The notes under the pieces are model-generated. The model was not told where the DNA came from. It saw nothing but the letters and a program-made list of their open reading frames with translations, and made no database searches. From positions 11,948,833 through 12,012,832 of the forward strand of contig CM034415.1 of the NCBI GenBank assembly GCA_019925095.2: 64,000 nucleotides of DNA, in the 5' to 3' direction. This document shows, piece after piece, positions 1 to 61,445 of the stretch (position 1 is its first letter; each line of letters starts with the position of its first letter). Made by a program: the position numbers and the translations under genes. The DNA is from Dendrolimus kikuchii (Eukaryota; Arthropoda; Insecta; Lepidoptera; Lasiocampidae).

Positions 1-46
1 ATGATGATCCTCCTGTTAAATTTTATTCATATAGACCCAGTACATT

Positions 47-485
47 TTGACAGGACTGTGACATAAAAATACAGGACTGTGAAATATAAAGACAGGACTA
101 TGATATAGAAAGACAGGACTGTGACATAGAAAGACAAGACTGTGACATAGAAAGACAAGACTGTGACATACAAAGATAGAACTGTAGCATATAAAGACAG
201 GACTGCGATATACAAAGAAAGGACTATGATATACATTTTTTCTTTTGCGAAGGTGATGTTACTGCCTGGTACTAACGGAAGACCAGCGTTGGTTATTATC
301 AACCAGCATTTGCTGAGTTAGGGCCTATTTAGGGTTAAATAACCTTTGTTAAACTGCTTATGTATAATTTCTATTTTAAATAACTCTAAACAAACATTAT
401 TTTCTTTCTTTCTTACATACAATGACAGAACTGCGACATAGAAAGTCAGGACTATGACGTACAAAGACAAGATTGTGACATACAA
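47..485. repeat. 21-bp minisatellite in a COP1 intron
   Basis: About nine imperfect copies of a 21-bp unit around aagacaggactgtgacatag run from 47 to 233, and about three more lie at 420-485. The intervening part (234-419) and the rest of 1-550 show no exon I can recognise. Confidence 0.8.
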
Positions 486-550
486 GTAAATTACAAACAG
501 ATGTGATGACTTAATTCTACAGAACCCAAAAATTAGATGTGATAACTTAC

Positions 551-683
551 CATCGGTGTGGACATTGGTTAACGCTGGTGGGTCCAGTTCGTGGTTGAGA
601 TTCAGCCCGTCGCTGGAACCCTCGCCTCCACTCCCACCGCCGGAGGACAGCTCCTTCAGCACGTTACCCACGTGCTCCATGTC
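551..683 (-). CDS. COP1: COP1 exon 5 (end of coiled coil, acidic/Ser linker)
   Basis: This exon encodes DMEHVGNVLKELSSGGGS and continues into a Gly/Ser-rich linker ending NVHTD plus one base, then gtaagt. It corresponds to the linker before the WD40 domain. The phase-1 end means the next exon, beyond the window, must start with two bases of a codon. Confidence 0.8.
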
Positions 684-3600
684 CTGTTTAGCACAACAAC
701 ATTATACACAATTGGAGCCGGTAGATGGCGCTGAAATCTGGTTTGGGTCTGCGAGTATTGGACAAAATCAGATGCAATTTAATGTTCAATGAATGTAAGG
801 AAGGCTCTTTTCACATTGCTTCACAGAAATTGATCTTTACAAACTATGCTATGACTTGTTGCAATAATACCGCTTTAGTTTTCATGAAAATCGATCTCGA
901 GTCCTTTGAGTGTTTTTCGCCATTTATAGTTTAAGGATTTGGCTTTGGAGGCCCAATTGAAAAGTCCATCTGGTTACATATATTGGTCCTTCGTGCCGGA
1001 TATTAACTCGCATACCTTCCGGACGATGGCGGCCTCCCTGGCGAGCTGGTCGAGCTGGTGCTGCCGGTGACGGTGGAGGTGCGCGAGGAACTCGTACAGC
1101 AGCCGGTGGTGCGCCGCTGCACACTCCGCGTGCAACGCGCGGCGGCGCCGACGCAGCACCTCCAGCATGCACTCCACCTGACAGTGCAACATTGTTTATT
1201 GACAACAGTAGACAGCCCGCCTTCTCTTGAAACGTGTATACCGTCGCCTACAGACGTTGCCATCCTCTAGAATGAGATTGGATAGAGCAGACGAGATCCA
1301 TTTACCCATCCATAGGAAGAACGAGATAAAGAGTATTGGATAGGATAATGGCATAGCGAATTGGAGTAATGGTAACAAGTGGAGAGCCAGGAGGCTGGTT
1401 GGCAACAATCAGCTTTGCGATGACAAAACTCATAGTCTCAAACATCGACGCAGGATTGCCAGCGTATCGGTTCCTTCCATCATCGGACAACCAGACGCCA
1501 CACTGGAACTTATTGCCGGAGTCTGTCTTTCCCGATATTTACAACCTTGGTGTTTTCAAGTCCCCAAGCGTTCACCATCTTAGACCTTACCTTCACTCCA
1601 CATCTGACGAGGTCATGATCAAACGCGATCCTATACTACTTTAAAAAAAAAACGGAAAAAGAAGGTAGTAGTGTAGTGGAACACTTACAAGCCAATAGAT
1701 GGTGCTGTGCAATAACTGATGTCACAAACATTTCCCGAAACATACAAAGTTTTCAACTGTAACACATGGGCCTAGGCCTGCGAGGAACAACAATAGCCTC
1801 GCTGGAAGATCTTCCTTTGAGACGGAGGAGCATTCCATCTCGCTCCTCCACCCTGTACGTGTCACCCCCTTCAGTAGGACATTTTCTTTAACTTGACGCT
1901 GCTTCCGGTACACTTAAATGAGATCAGTTGCACTTGCCTCTGAGAGGGCCAGGTGGCGGGACTCGGCGGCGACCAGCGTGCGCAGCCGCGAGCCGCCCTC
2001 CGCGGACGTCGGCGCCGACGGCCGCGCCGCCCGCAGGCGCCGCTTCGCCACCTGCATTCACACTATCAAAAAGGGACGGCATCCAACTTACCTTATTTCC
2101 TGACGCCAAGAAATAAGTTGCTTTACATTTAAATCATTTCAATAATTTTGAAAGAAGAAAGAAAATCATTTTATTCAGGATGATATATTTGACATTGGAT
2201 AGTGTAGGTATAATTGTTAACAAATTTAAAACTCAATAACACAATCTTGACCTATAAGGAGCAGCAGTCTCAGCATAATGCTGGTCTGTTAAAACCAGCG
2301 CTGATCTTCCGCTGAGCCCTTGAGGTATTGTCACGGCAGACATTAATTACATCATTGCAAAGCATGAAATTAGAATCTTAAATAATACACACACACACAC
2401 ACACGCACGCACACACGCACGCACACACATACACACATAATCATAAATAAATAGACTTAGTAGACAAAATTAGTAAAAGTTTCTTTACAGATTTATTATA
2501 TTGTAGACTACATACATAGTAATGTAATAAAATTCCCCTAGGGCCATCACCAATCAATACAACGTAAGTTGTACGAATGAAGGCGGCCCGGGGAGAGTGA
2601 CAGCGATAATTTATGTATATAAACTTGCGTAAGTATATCTCTACTTCCCTTCTCAATCACCTCCAACAACATCCATCTATTTCCAACAGATTCCAACCTA
2701 AGCCAAATCAATACATACAAACCCAAACCAACTTTAACCAATAACATTATAAATGTATTTTAAAATGTAGTAAACAGAAGTATATATAGCCTATTAAGAA
2801 AATGTATTAATTAGATATTAAGAAAATTTATTATATAGAGCCAGTGGTAGTGTCCTAAATCAAGAGTGTCCTCTTTCTTGACCAATGAAAGAGATGAAAA
2901 CTTAAGAAAATACTACATAGTATAAGTACGCTGACCAGTTCATTGAGCAGGAAGTTGGGGAAGATGTGGTCGCGCGAGGCGAGCGTGGCGCCGCACTTGG
3001 GGCAGCGGCGGTGCAGCTCCACGGCCTTGGCGATGCACGCGTAGCAGAACGAGTGGCCGCAGCGCGTCACGTACGCCTCCTCGATGATCTCGAAGCACAC
3101 CGGGCAGAGCAGGTCGCAGTCCTGACGCCACGTCGTACGCTCCGTTAGTACATTTAACAAATCAGGCAACGATTTTGCCACTACATACATACATAGCTTC
3201 ACGCCAGTTCCCTTGCGGGGTAGGCACGGACAACAGAGCGCCATTCAGGCTTGTTCTTACACACCTCACTCGCTTCTTTGACATTCATAGCTCTTGTCAT
3301 GCACGCTCGTCTGTTCTTAAGGCTCCTGACATCACCTTCTGCTAGTACACGATCAATTTGATCATGGAACGTGTGTCGTGGCCTTCCACGACTTCTGCAT
3401 CCATCCACTTCTGCGTTGTATATCTGTTTAGTCATTCTTTCCACATGCCCGAACCACCGGAGCATTCCTTTCCTTACCTTCACCCCGACACTCTCTTTCA
3501 GACCAACTCTCTTTCTTACTTCGGTATTACGAACGCGGTCCGCTTCGAATAGCTTCTGTGTACGCTCAGGAGCTATCCAGCTACCCCGTTGGAGATGGAT

Positions 3601-5027
3601 TCCGAGGTTAGTGCTGCTTATTACCCCCATTGGTTTTTGTGCAGGATTTGGCATACCACTCACTCCCATATATCCCCTTATATATAACTCAGTCTACTGT
3701 AAGAATTACACCAACGAAGCTGTGCGGGATCCGTGATCCAACATTGCACGATTATAATCTGTGTGAATGCTAGCTTTCTAAACAGGAGTCACCTGCCAGT
3801 GATTGACCTGGGGCAAAGCGGTGAATACCCTAATAAACATTATATATGTGGAAGTTGGGAAGGATGTTTGTCTCAATAATGCCAGATTGGCTGAACGGAT
3901 CTGAATGAAATTTGGCACATAGATAGATTATTGAATAGCACATAGGCTACTTTATATTCCTGAAAAATGTATGGTTCCTGTGGGACATAACCGCGAGCGA
4001 CGCTGCGGGCAAAAGCTAGTGAGTTATCTGCAAATGTTTCACGTCATTCAATTTCCTGCGTTGGGGAGACCTGTCATAAGAGACTACAAAACAACCCACA
4101 GCCAGGTGGTCTAGAGTATGCCGCCATAACAACCTTAAGTTGTGTTCCGGTATTAGTGACCAGGTTCCAGTCTCCCTTAAGAGAGCAGCAGCGTATTTGT
4201 AGCAACTTTGGTGTTGCAAATGTCCATAGGCGATGGTAACCGCTTTCCATCAAGTGGGCCGTCTGCCTGTCTGCTGATCTCCTGCAATAAAAAAAAAGGT
4301 ATAAAGTATTCGCGACTTGTATACATAATAAAACTACGTTTTAACGGTTTTAAGCGCGGTAATTTTATTTAATTTTGGTTTTTTCGACGTTTCGGCCACT
4401 TTTTAGTGGCCGTGATCACCGCTTCTTCTCTTCTAAGCCATAACATGTTGCGAAGCGGTAGTAAATTAGATTAGGCTCCCATAGAGTAAATAATAACCAT
4501 AAACAAAATTAAAATTAACAAGTTGGCGGTAGGCTAAATAAGACTTTAACAATACTCGTTGACACTTGACATCTTTGTCTTCCGTGATCACGGCCACTGA
4601 AAAGTGGCCGAAACGTCGGAAAAACCAAAATCAAATAAATTACCGAGCTTAAAACCGTTAAAACGTGATTTTTTTTTTGTTTTTGCAAGTAGACTCGTGA
4701 ATGGTTTCGATTAAAAATTGATCCTGGTTGATGGCGCTGCAATCGGTTTTTAGATTTTTATTTTTTAAGCGCAAGACAATGCCTGCCGGGTACAGCTAGT
4801 AGGAAATACAAATATCAAGTGAAATTATCAGTAAGTAGGCTGGCAGGCAGGTGGACCAAGTGCCCTCCTGCTCTACTCTCAATGTGGGCCTAGAAGACTT
4901 ACCCTGACAGATTAAAAATAATAATCACCTTATCCTCTAAGGAGCCACCAAGTCCCCCGAGAGTGGTGACCCCTCCGCCAGCTGGTCCCGGGGCACCCGC
5001 ATTACTGCTGGCTGCTGATCCTGACAT
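551..5027 (-). CDS. COP1: COP1 (RFWD2) E3 ubiquitin ligase, 5' half, 3' end off window
   Basis: COP1 is a RING-type E3 ligase acting in the nucleus with DET1-DDB1-CUL4; it normally has a Gly/Ser-rich start, a C3HC4 RING, a coiled coil and a C-terminal WD40 domain. Five minus-strand exons are visible: 5027-4929, 3121-2936, 2051-1938, 1177-1016 and 683-551. The first four end in phase 0 and the last in phase 1, giving 231 codons in one frame. The RING cysteines and histidine are C39, C42, C54, H56, C59, C62, C73 and C76, and the motif NFLLNEL follows as in vertebrate COP1. Exons 3-4 give a coiled coil beginning LALSEVECMLEVL. The WD40 exons lie left of position 1. The start is the only ATG ahead of a Gly-rich head. 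Exon 3 uses a GC donor. A Tc1-like element lies 69 bp upstream of the ATG. Identity rests on motif order and remembered family sequence. Confidence 0.9.
1016..1177 (-). CDS. COP1: COP1 exon 4 (coiled coil)
   Basis: This exon of 54 codons starts VECMLEVLRRRRRALHAEC and ends EAAIVRK, then gtatgc. The pattern parallels the vertebrate segment NLMLELLVQKKKQLEAES and the following helix used for COP1 dimerisation. Heptad leucines are visible. Both ends are phase 0. Confidence 0.85.
1300..1650 (+). mobile_element. Decayed LINE fragment (C-terminal RT tail)
   Basis: The plus-strand reading contains SSDNQTPHWNLLPESVFPD followed by IYNLGVFKS. This resembles the C-terminal tail of lepidopteran non-LTR retrotransposon proteins, where an arginine/tryptophan-rich stretch is followed by a short FK motif. 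A similar tail occurs at 7990-8090. The fragment ends in a short A-run near 1645. It lies in the COP1 intron between exons 3 and 4. Confidence 0.4.
1938..2051 (-). CDS. COP1: COP1 exon 3 (linker to coiled coil, GC donor)
   Basis: This exon encodes 38 residues from VAKRRLRAARPSAP to ESRHLALSE. The end aligns with the start of the COP1 coiled coil. The frame to exon 4 is kept only if the donor is GCAAGT after GAG; the nearest GT donor would shift the frame by one base. The sequence AG/GCAAGT is the classic strong context of GC-AG introns. Confidence 0.78.
2110..2935. other. COP1 intron 2, mostly unrecognised, with (CA)n
   Basis: A (CA)n microsatellite with CG interruptions lies at about 2389-2438. 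The rest is AT-rich sequence with no recognisable exon or mobile element. Confidence 0.6.
2936..3121 (-). CDS. COP1: COP1 exon 2 (C3HC4 RING finger)
   Basis: This exon of 62 codons carries the whole RING: CPVC, then CGHSFCYAC, then CPKC. It continues into DHIFPNFLLNEL, the segment that follows the RING in vertebrate COP1. The acceptor is gcgtcag and the donor gtcagc, both phase 0. Confidence 0.93.
3182..3735 (-). mobile_element. RTE-type LINE 3' end
   Basis: Read on the minus strand, this encodes the RTE C-terminus: GMLRWFGHVERMTKQIYN, then [19 protein letters not shown], ending RAYPARELA and a stop. It finishes in a (TATG)n tail seen here as acatacatacata at 3182-3194. The far part (about 3573-3735) also recurs in inverted orientation at 38565-38800, so it may belong to a different family. 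It lies in COP1 intron 1. Confidence 0.8.
4049..4298 (+). mobile_element. Poly(A)-tailed SINE-like repeat, copy 1
   Basis: This copy starts inside the family head (tttcctgcgttgggg) and runs to ctgcaataaaaaaaaa. The family recurs about a dozen times in the window and always ends with CTGCAATAAA followed by A-runs, so it was retroposed from RNA. Its parent is not known to me. It lies in COP1 intron 1. Confidence 0.75.
4326..4670. mobile_element. Foldback MITE with long inverted arms
   Basis: The left arm contains aacggttttaagcgcggtaa and gacgtttcggccac. The right arm (about 4580-4666) is its reverse complement, with gtggccgaaacgtcgg and taaaaccgttaaaacg. Related copies lie at 11730-12450, 17515-17625, 24235-24425 and 59048-59236. 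Confidence 0.75.
4929..5027 (-). CDS. COP1: COP1 exon 1 (start codon, Gly/Ala-rich head)
   Basis: This exon encodes 33 residues beginning MSGSAASSNAGAPG and ending GGLGGSLEDK, then a gtgatt donor, phase 0. A Gly/Ser-rich disordered head before the RING is typical of animal COP1. There is no other in-frame ATG close upstream before the transposon boundary at 5096. Confidence 0.82.
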
Positions 5028-5095
5028 TTTTACACTATGAACAAGTAAATTTTTTTATCAACTTATGTTAAATATGTCTTATAAGTATGTATGTA

Positions 5096-6750
5096 CACTG
5101 ACGGACTCATAAACTGCATCAAAGTAATAGACGACTTTGAAATAAATATTTTAACCATGTATGCAAACTTTCTATACAGATTTAAATTGAAACCTCTAGA
5201 TTGGTTCGTGAACTTTAAAACAGCGTAGGGTCATATCCTTAAGTTTAAGTTTGTGTACTGGAAAGGTCCTTAAGACTTTTTTTGAAGAAAAAACAGAAAT
5301 TTAAGGAAAATTGGTTTAATTAAAAAATTGGTTTTAACAATAGACACAAACTTTATGCAAGGGTTTATTTATGTTTTAATAAGGTGTATTACCTCCACGT
5401 GCCCTTATTACGGATTCTAAACGGTTCCGCATAGATTTTATTAGGGTTATTAAAAGATCTTGCGGAATATTGTCCCATTCTTCTGAAAGTGCTGTTCTTA
5501 GTGCTGCCACTGTCGTGGGCAAAGGGTTTCTCGCATATACAGCTCTTTTTAAATTGTCCCAAACATGCTCAATGGGATTAAGATCAGGGCTGCGTGCTGG
5601 CCAATTCATTGTACGTATCCCAACCTCTTCGCAATATTGTCCAACTTGTGCAGCAGCGTGCGGCCGGGCAGTATCCTGCATTAAAGTAAAATTTTCGCCT
5701 ATGAATCCCATGTAAGGCACCACGTGATCTTCTAAGATCTCTGTTATGTAGCGATGTGCAGTCAAACCCCCTCTATTACCGTTTTGACAGACCATGTCTA
5801 TGAACACAAGTTCTGTTCGCCCGTTCATCGATATGCCACCCCAGACCATACACGAACCGCCTCCAAAAGGAACACGCTCCTCAATGCAACTTTGAGCATA
5901 TCGCTCCCCACGTCAACGATAGACTCTTCTGCGACCATCTGCACCATATAAACATGTCCTACACTCGTCCGTGAACAATACGGAGGTCCATTGCTCTTCT
6001 GTCCAATTCAGGTGATCACGCGCAAATCTTAAGCGAGCTTGTCTGTGAGCTACAGACAACTTTGGACCATTTCCTGGTCTAAAAGGGGTGATATCCGCTT
6101 CCTTTAACCTTCTTCTTATTGTTCGTGCACTCACGTTTACTCCACGCACTTCATTAAACTCTGTTTTGATGTTAACAGACGTGAGGAAACGATTTCGCAG
6201 GGAAGTTGTAACAATAAATCGGTCATCACGACCGGTGGTTGCTCGAGTCCTGCCTGTACCACGTCTCCTTCTGTAAGAACCTGTCCCCACAAACCTTCTG
6301 TATATTCTAGAAACCGTAGACTGGTTTAAATTTAAATTTCTACCAATCGTTCGTTGATCCAAGCCCTCCGGCACCAATGCTACAATTTGAGCCGCTTGTT
6401 CGGACGAAGTACCCATATTATGGTTCAAAAACTCTCGATGAGTTAAAAAACTAACCCAACAATTCTGCTGGTAACAATAATTCAATTGACAAAAGAATAA
6501 GAAATCAATGAGAATCAATTTAAAACTTTGCTATAAATAACACGCAAATCTGATACTACGAGTACATTTTCTTTTCCCGGCTATATTCATTTGTTTTACT
6601 GCAGTTCTATTTTTAAATTTTCTTTTTTTTGAGATTAACAGCCAGTCTCTCCATATTTATATAATTTAATCTAAAAAGTTTGCATACTTATTTAAAAAAA
6701 TCATTTCAAAGTAATCCTGAACTTTGATGCAGTTTATGAGTCCGTCAGTT
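5096..6750 (-). mobile_element. Tc1/mariner-type DNA transposon
   Basis: The terminal inverted repeats begin CACTGACGGACTCATAAACT on the left and AACTGACGGACTCATAAACT on the right (read inward). They are near perfect for about 29 bp with a weaker extension. TA dinucleotides flank both ends (5094-5095 and 6751-6752), the expected Tc1/mariner target duplication. The element is 1,655 bp with one transposase gene inside. It sits 69 bp upstream of the COP1 start codon. Confidence 0.92.
5376..6416 (-). pseudogene. Tc1-like transposase, one premature stop
   Basis: Transposase starting MGTSSEQAAQIVAL, with paired helix-turn-helix signals (LDQRTIGRNLNLNQSTVSRI). The catalytic triad is of DDE type: D in LFTDECR, D in LMQDTARPHAAA, and E in SPDLNPIEHVWDNLK, with 34 residues between the last two. 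A TGA at 5915-5913 breaks the frame after RRRVYR; the same frame reopens at once and runs to a stop at 5376. A CGA to TGA change would explain it. The ORF could also start 34 codons earlier, at 6518. This copy should be inactive unless read-through occurs. Confidence 0.9.
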
Positions 6751-6911
6751 TATATATTTATCTTAAAATAATTATATATTTAAAAAAAATCTATAAACAT
6801 CTGAATTAATGCACCACCTACATTGCCAGACTAGCATGAACTATGATACAAGTTAGGTTTCTTGGAAGAGATCGCTCTACGTGATAAAGCTACCAATTGC
6901 TCTGCCTAAAA

Positions 6912-7110
6912 ATACATACATACATACATAACTTCACGCCAGTTCCCTTGCGCGGTAGGCACGAACAACAGAGCGCCATTCAGGCTTATTCTTACACACC
7001 TCACTTGCTTCTTTGACATTCATAACTCTTGTCATGCACGCTCGTCTGTTCTTAAGGCTCCTGACATCACCTTCTGCTAGCACACGATCAATTTGATCAT
7101 GGAAGGTGTG
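6912..7110 (-). mobile_element. Short RTE LINE 3' end
   Basis: Only the last 180 bp of the RTE element plus the (TATG)n tail remain (acatacatacatacata at 6912-6929). It breaks off abruptly after the DQIDRV-coding part. Confidence 0.8.
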
Positions 7111-7139
7111 TGCCTAAAAATACTGTAATTAATATAAAT

Positions 7140-7290
7140 AAATAAATAATCGGCAGACAAACACACACATTGTATATCCCCAAGCTAAGCTAGATAGCTT
7201 GTATTATGAGTAATATACAATGGACCACTCTGTGGCCGAACCCAGACACCTAGACCATAGTAAATAACAGAGATTTCGAAGACACAATTG
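7140..7290 (-). mobile_element. 3' half of a tRNA-derived SINE
   Basis: This matches the body of the SINE seen complete at 58440-58680: aatcggcagacaaacacaca, tatccccaagctaagc and accatagtaaataac. The tRNA-like head is missing. Confidence 0.65.
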
Positions 7291-7389
7291 GTAATTGGGA
7301 AATATGTGGCGCCAACACCATTACCTTAGTTTATAATTAAACTATCAACCTCCAACCAACAATAGTATAACAAACAGAGATACAAATAT

Positions 7390-7800
7390 ATTTTTATCCC
7401 AGAATCTATCCCATTTTTCGGGATAAAATTATCCTATATTCATCCTCGGCATCAAATACATATATAAACTGAGTTTCAGCCAAATTGGTCCAGTAGTTTT
7501 TCCGTGAAAATGGAATAGACAGACAGACAGATATATAATATTAATAGGTAATATATATTTTTCTATTCTTCTTAACTCTGCTGTTTACTGTCTTCATTGT
7601 ACTGTTCTTCCTATTTTATTCTACTTCTTTTTAATATAATTATACCTAGACATAAATTACTAAGAGTATCCTCTCAGTCAGGTTGCCTGGAAGAGATTGC
7701 TTTCTCTTGTTTTGCCATTAAATTATTGTAATTATTCATTCTGTAAATGTTTATTTGGAGAACAATAAAGTGTTTTCTATTCTATTCTATATCTATATCT
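7390..7800. mobile_element. Degraded LINE 3' tails
   Basis: Positions 7390-7560 hold the very common tail with ttttcgggataaaa, then gtccagtagtttttccgtg and repeated cagacagacagacag. Positions 7680-7790 hold ctggaagagattgct and end caataaagtg, another LINE 3' UTR that recurs at 35850-35970. Confidence 0.55.
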
Positions 7801-7886
7801 ATTAAGTGAAACAAATTGTAGGGTGTGATTGAAACTACAGCATTTTGAGACAAGTAGAAAAATCACATTCACTAAATAGGTAAGAT

Positions 7887-8190
7887 TTGTCATTTCTAGC
7901 AAAGTTAGATACATTATTCAAATTATATGTTTTAATTCCTCATCCACACTGCCTTGACACCTGGAAGTTATCCACTGTATGTGGCGCTCGCTCATTTATT
8001 CCGTATGTGAGCAAGCTGTGGAATGAGCTCCCTGCCGCGGTTTTCCCAGAGAGCTACAATATGGGGCCCTTCAAAAAGGGTGTAAACTGATATTTAAAGT
8101 CTCAATGAGGTAAACAATGCATCGGCTCCATTAGTGTTGCAGATGTCCATGGGCGACGGTAGCCACTTGTCATCAAGTGGACCCGTCTGC
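7887..8190 (+). pseudogene. LINE RT C-terminal fragment with SINE-like tail
   Basis: The reading SFIPYVSKLWNELPAAVFPE, then SYNMGPFKKGVN, is a typical C-terminus of a lepidopteran non-LTR reverse transcriptase protein. It stops at 8090. At 8134-8190 a short piece of the poly(A)-tailed SINE-like family follows (gttgcagatgtccatgggcg), suggesting that family may be this LINE's 3' UTR. That link is inference. Confidence 0.55.
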
Positions 8191-9374
8191 CAGTTTGCCT
8201 ATAAGTAAACAATCTATCAATGTGGACCAACAGTGCATTGGATTGCATCAATAGGAGTTAAATGAAAGGCAAAAGTTTAATTCAACCAAATGCACCAAGA
8301 AATAAAAAAGCTTGGCTGCTACTTGGATATCCGGTGTACAAATTTTAAGTAGTGGGTGGGCGCAGTGGATAGGGGGTAGATATCCTTACCATTTCTGCAA
8401 CTCTTGTGGTCTGGAGTTCTTGAAATATTTACTTTTGGTAAACATAACCTCACCTATTTTTTCGCTAACATTATTGTAATGGGTGGTGAAAGGTCGCAAC
8501 CAGTGACTAGAACAGTGATTTAGGTTAGCTTCAGAGCAAAGCACACAAGCCGAGCAGGCGAAGTGTGCTTGCTGCGGCAGCGGGCGTCGAGTGCCTTTAA
8601 CAGACTGGTAACCATTTACTATTTATTTTATACACACCGTTTATAATTTCATCTTTATTGCCCGCTATTTTGAGTATTTGTTACTCTTGCAGTGTATGTG
8701 AATGCGCTCTGCTGTGTTTTTTCTTCATTTTTTTACAATATACACTGATTTTTTGGTTCTTTTTCTGTTGATTACTGGCTTTCTTTTTGACTTCAAAAGG
8801 ATAGTTCAACTTTGTAAGTGAAATATTAATGGAAAGTAAGTGAGGTTATGTTTATAAAAAAACTGAAGATCTCCGGACTATAGTAGGGGTAAGTATGCCT
8901 CCCCCCTTCGCCATTCCACCACCCCGCTACATAAAATTCGTGCACTGGATAGCTATAGATTTACCAAAAGCTTTAATACCGTCCAGGTTTAAATAAGTCT
9001 GCTTTCACCCTGGCCACTATGTTTGAAAAAGCCTGTCTTGCAGTATTTTGCAGCCTTTCACAGCTTTGCTTCTGGGGGTATCATTCTATGGCAATCAACT
9101 CTGTTTTGCACTTATATACTGGTGCAGACTAATGAGCTTATGTTAGTTTTATGCTAATAACAGTTTGATAAATGTGATGAAAATATGAGAAACACATGAC
9201 TTATTTTGTATGCTACATTAGGCACTATTATTCCAGTTAAATGACTAGGCACCCTATGTAGTTATTTATAGATTTAAATCAATATTTGTTGATGTTAACT
9301 TCACACAGACTATTATAAAAAAAAGCTTATTTACTGCAGTTACATTAGCAACTTGTGAAATAAGTACGTACATC
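8191..9374. other. Unrecognised intergenic sequence
   Basis: AT-rich intergenic sequence. I see no exon, RNA gene or repeat that I can name. Confidence 0.5.
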
Positions 9375-9581
9375 TCAGTGGGTGTTCCGAACTGCTTGTG
9401 AAGAGTCGATGTCCATTGCCTGCTTCAGGTTATCGGTTACCACCAGGTCCTCGAGGTTGGCAGCACCAGTGCTTAGCCTAAACAACACGTATTTGCTGAC
9501 ACGTAACGCAATGTCCTCGCTTGTGTTTACGTTTGCACAAACAGTTTCAGTCGCAAAACACGTCCACTCACACAAACTCAT
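9375..9581 (-). CDS. Possible small gene or first exon, unknown function
   Basis: An open frame of 68 codons starts MSLCEWTCFATETVCANVN and ends QAVRNTH with TGA at 9377-9375. It points away from BRWD3, 485 bp from its ATG, so the two could share a bidirectional promoter. I do not recognise the protein. Just past the stop there is a plausible donor (gat/gtacgt), so this could instead be a 5' exon, for example an untranslated exon of COP1 carrying an upstream ORF. An overlapping plus-strand frame of similar length exists, so chance is a real alternative. Confidence 0.28.
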   Translation of the reverse strand: MSLCEWTCFATETVCANVNTSEDIALRVSKYVLFRLSTGAANLEDLVVTDNLKQAMDIDSSQAVRNTH

Positions 9582-10066
9582 TATAAAATCACGTAAACTT
9601 GCATTTTTTACATTTTTGCTGCGTACGCCTGCATCTCATGCTTTTGATTGACATTTTATGTGTTGTGTTGCGAGCTCTAAATATGTAAATAGGTCACTAC
9701 CCCGGCCGGTGTCAAGGACTTTTTATTTTTCAGGTCAACTCGTAAACAGCAATTGAAATAGGGATTAATGTCCTAATTAGATATAAAATGATGATTAATT
9801 TATAATTCAAACATTTTAAACTGTAATTAATGCAAACACTAAAAAAATATTTGTTTGCTAGTGACATCTATTGTTACTCATGCAAACTATCTGGCAAACT
9901 GTTTTACCGACAATAAAAATGGAAACCTGTTTTATTCACAGGTTATACGCCATTTTGCTATTATTTCAGAAGGTTGCATTATCTATTCGTCAACAATGTA
10001 AAGTGAAATGTTTGCTGGTGAATGTGTGTGAATACAGTGAATGTGATTAGGGATTAAACTAGGACA
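9582..10066 (+). promoter_or_regulatory. BRWD3 upstream region and 5' UTR
   Basis: This 485-bp interval separates a diverging minus-strand ORF from the BRWD3 start codon. No mobile element is recognised in it, unlike its surroundings. I see no clear TATA box and cannot place the transcription start. Confidence 0.4.
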
Positions 10067-60727
<50,661 letters not shown>

Positions 60728-61260
60728 CACGCCCTCGGCCGATAGCGCGCCCACCGACCACCGACCACCTGCTGGTCACTTGCGCAGCGGAAGTGAAGCC
60801 AGTGTTTATCTCGTGAAAAAAAACTCAAAGTGCTGTTCGTGACAGAAGTGACTCTGACAGAGTAATTACGAATTATCTTAAGACTACAAGTAGTCGGTCG
60901 AAGTTGGTGTTCAAAGTAGTAGTTCTATTCTATGTGAAGTTTTTGGTGGGAACTGAAAGAAGATGTTGTGCTGTGCAGTTTTATTTTGTGAAAATGTGTA
61001 AAATTACTCTAAAATTAACAGTAGTTGTAGGATATTGATGGTTTTTGAGTAGTGATTATGTGTTTTGTGAGTAATGTGAACTGTATAGCCAAATGTGGCC
61101 TATGGAGCTGTCACAAGAACTCCGTTGAATAACGTCAATTGATAACCTACAGTTCAGCTGAACTATAGATAGGCTTAAGAAAATGAAGAAACTATATTGT
61201 AATCTAAGATCTGGCTGAAAAGCCTAGCTGCCAAGCCATAAACCTAAAGAAATAATTTGC
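60728..61260 (+). other. BRWD3: BRWD3 3' UTR (end uncertain)
   Basis: Sequence after the stop, unlike intron repeats up to about 61250. A similar poly(A)-ended copy in intron 5 stops at the block gccaagccataaac (here about 61230-61243), which suggests cleavage just beyond. No perfect AATAAA is seen there; the nearest variant is aataat at about 61249. Confidence 0.5.
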
Positions 61261-61445
61261 TTATAATGGCTCCAACGCATTTGGCATTGATTTTGCCAAC
61301 GTCACAGTTTAATATAAAAATGATAAGTGGAAAAAAGTTATAAATTATTTTTAAAAAATCATTGGTAGTTCAAAAATGACGTAAAGTTCTGCAACCGGTT
61401 CTGTTCTATATAAATAATATTTGGCGCTAATTTCAGTTAGTTTTG

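Noticed and set aside
1003..1263. Ser/Arg-rich ORFs on either strand in 920-1270, 1918-2116 and 2940-3150
   Set aside because: They are off-frame shadows of the GC-rich COP1 exons, whose true frames give the RING and coiled coil.
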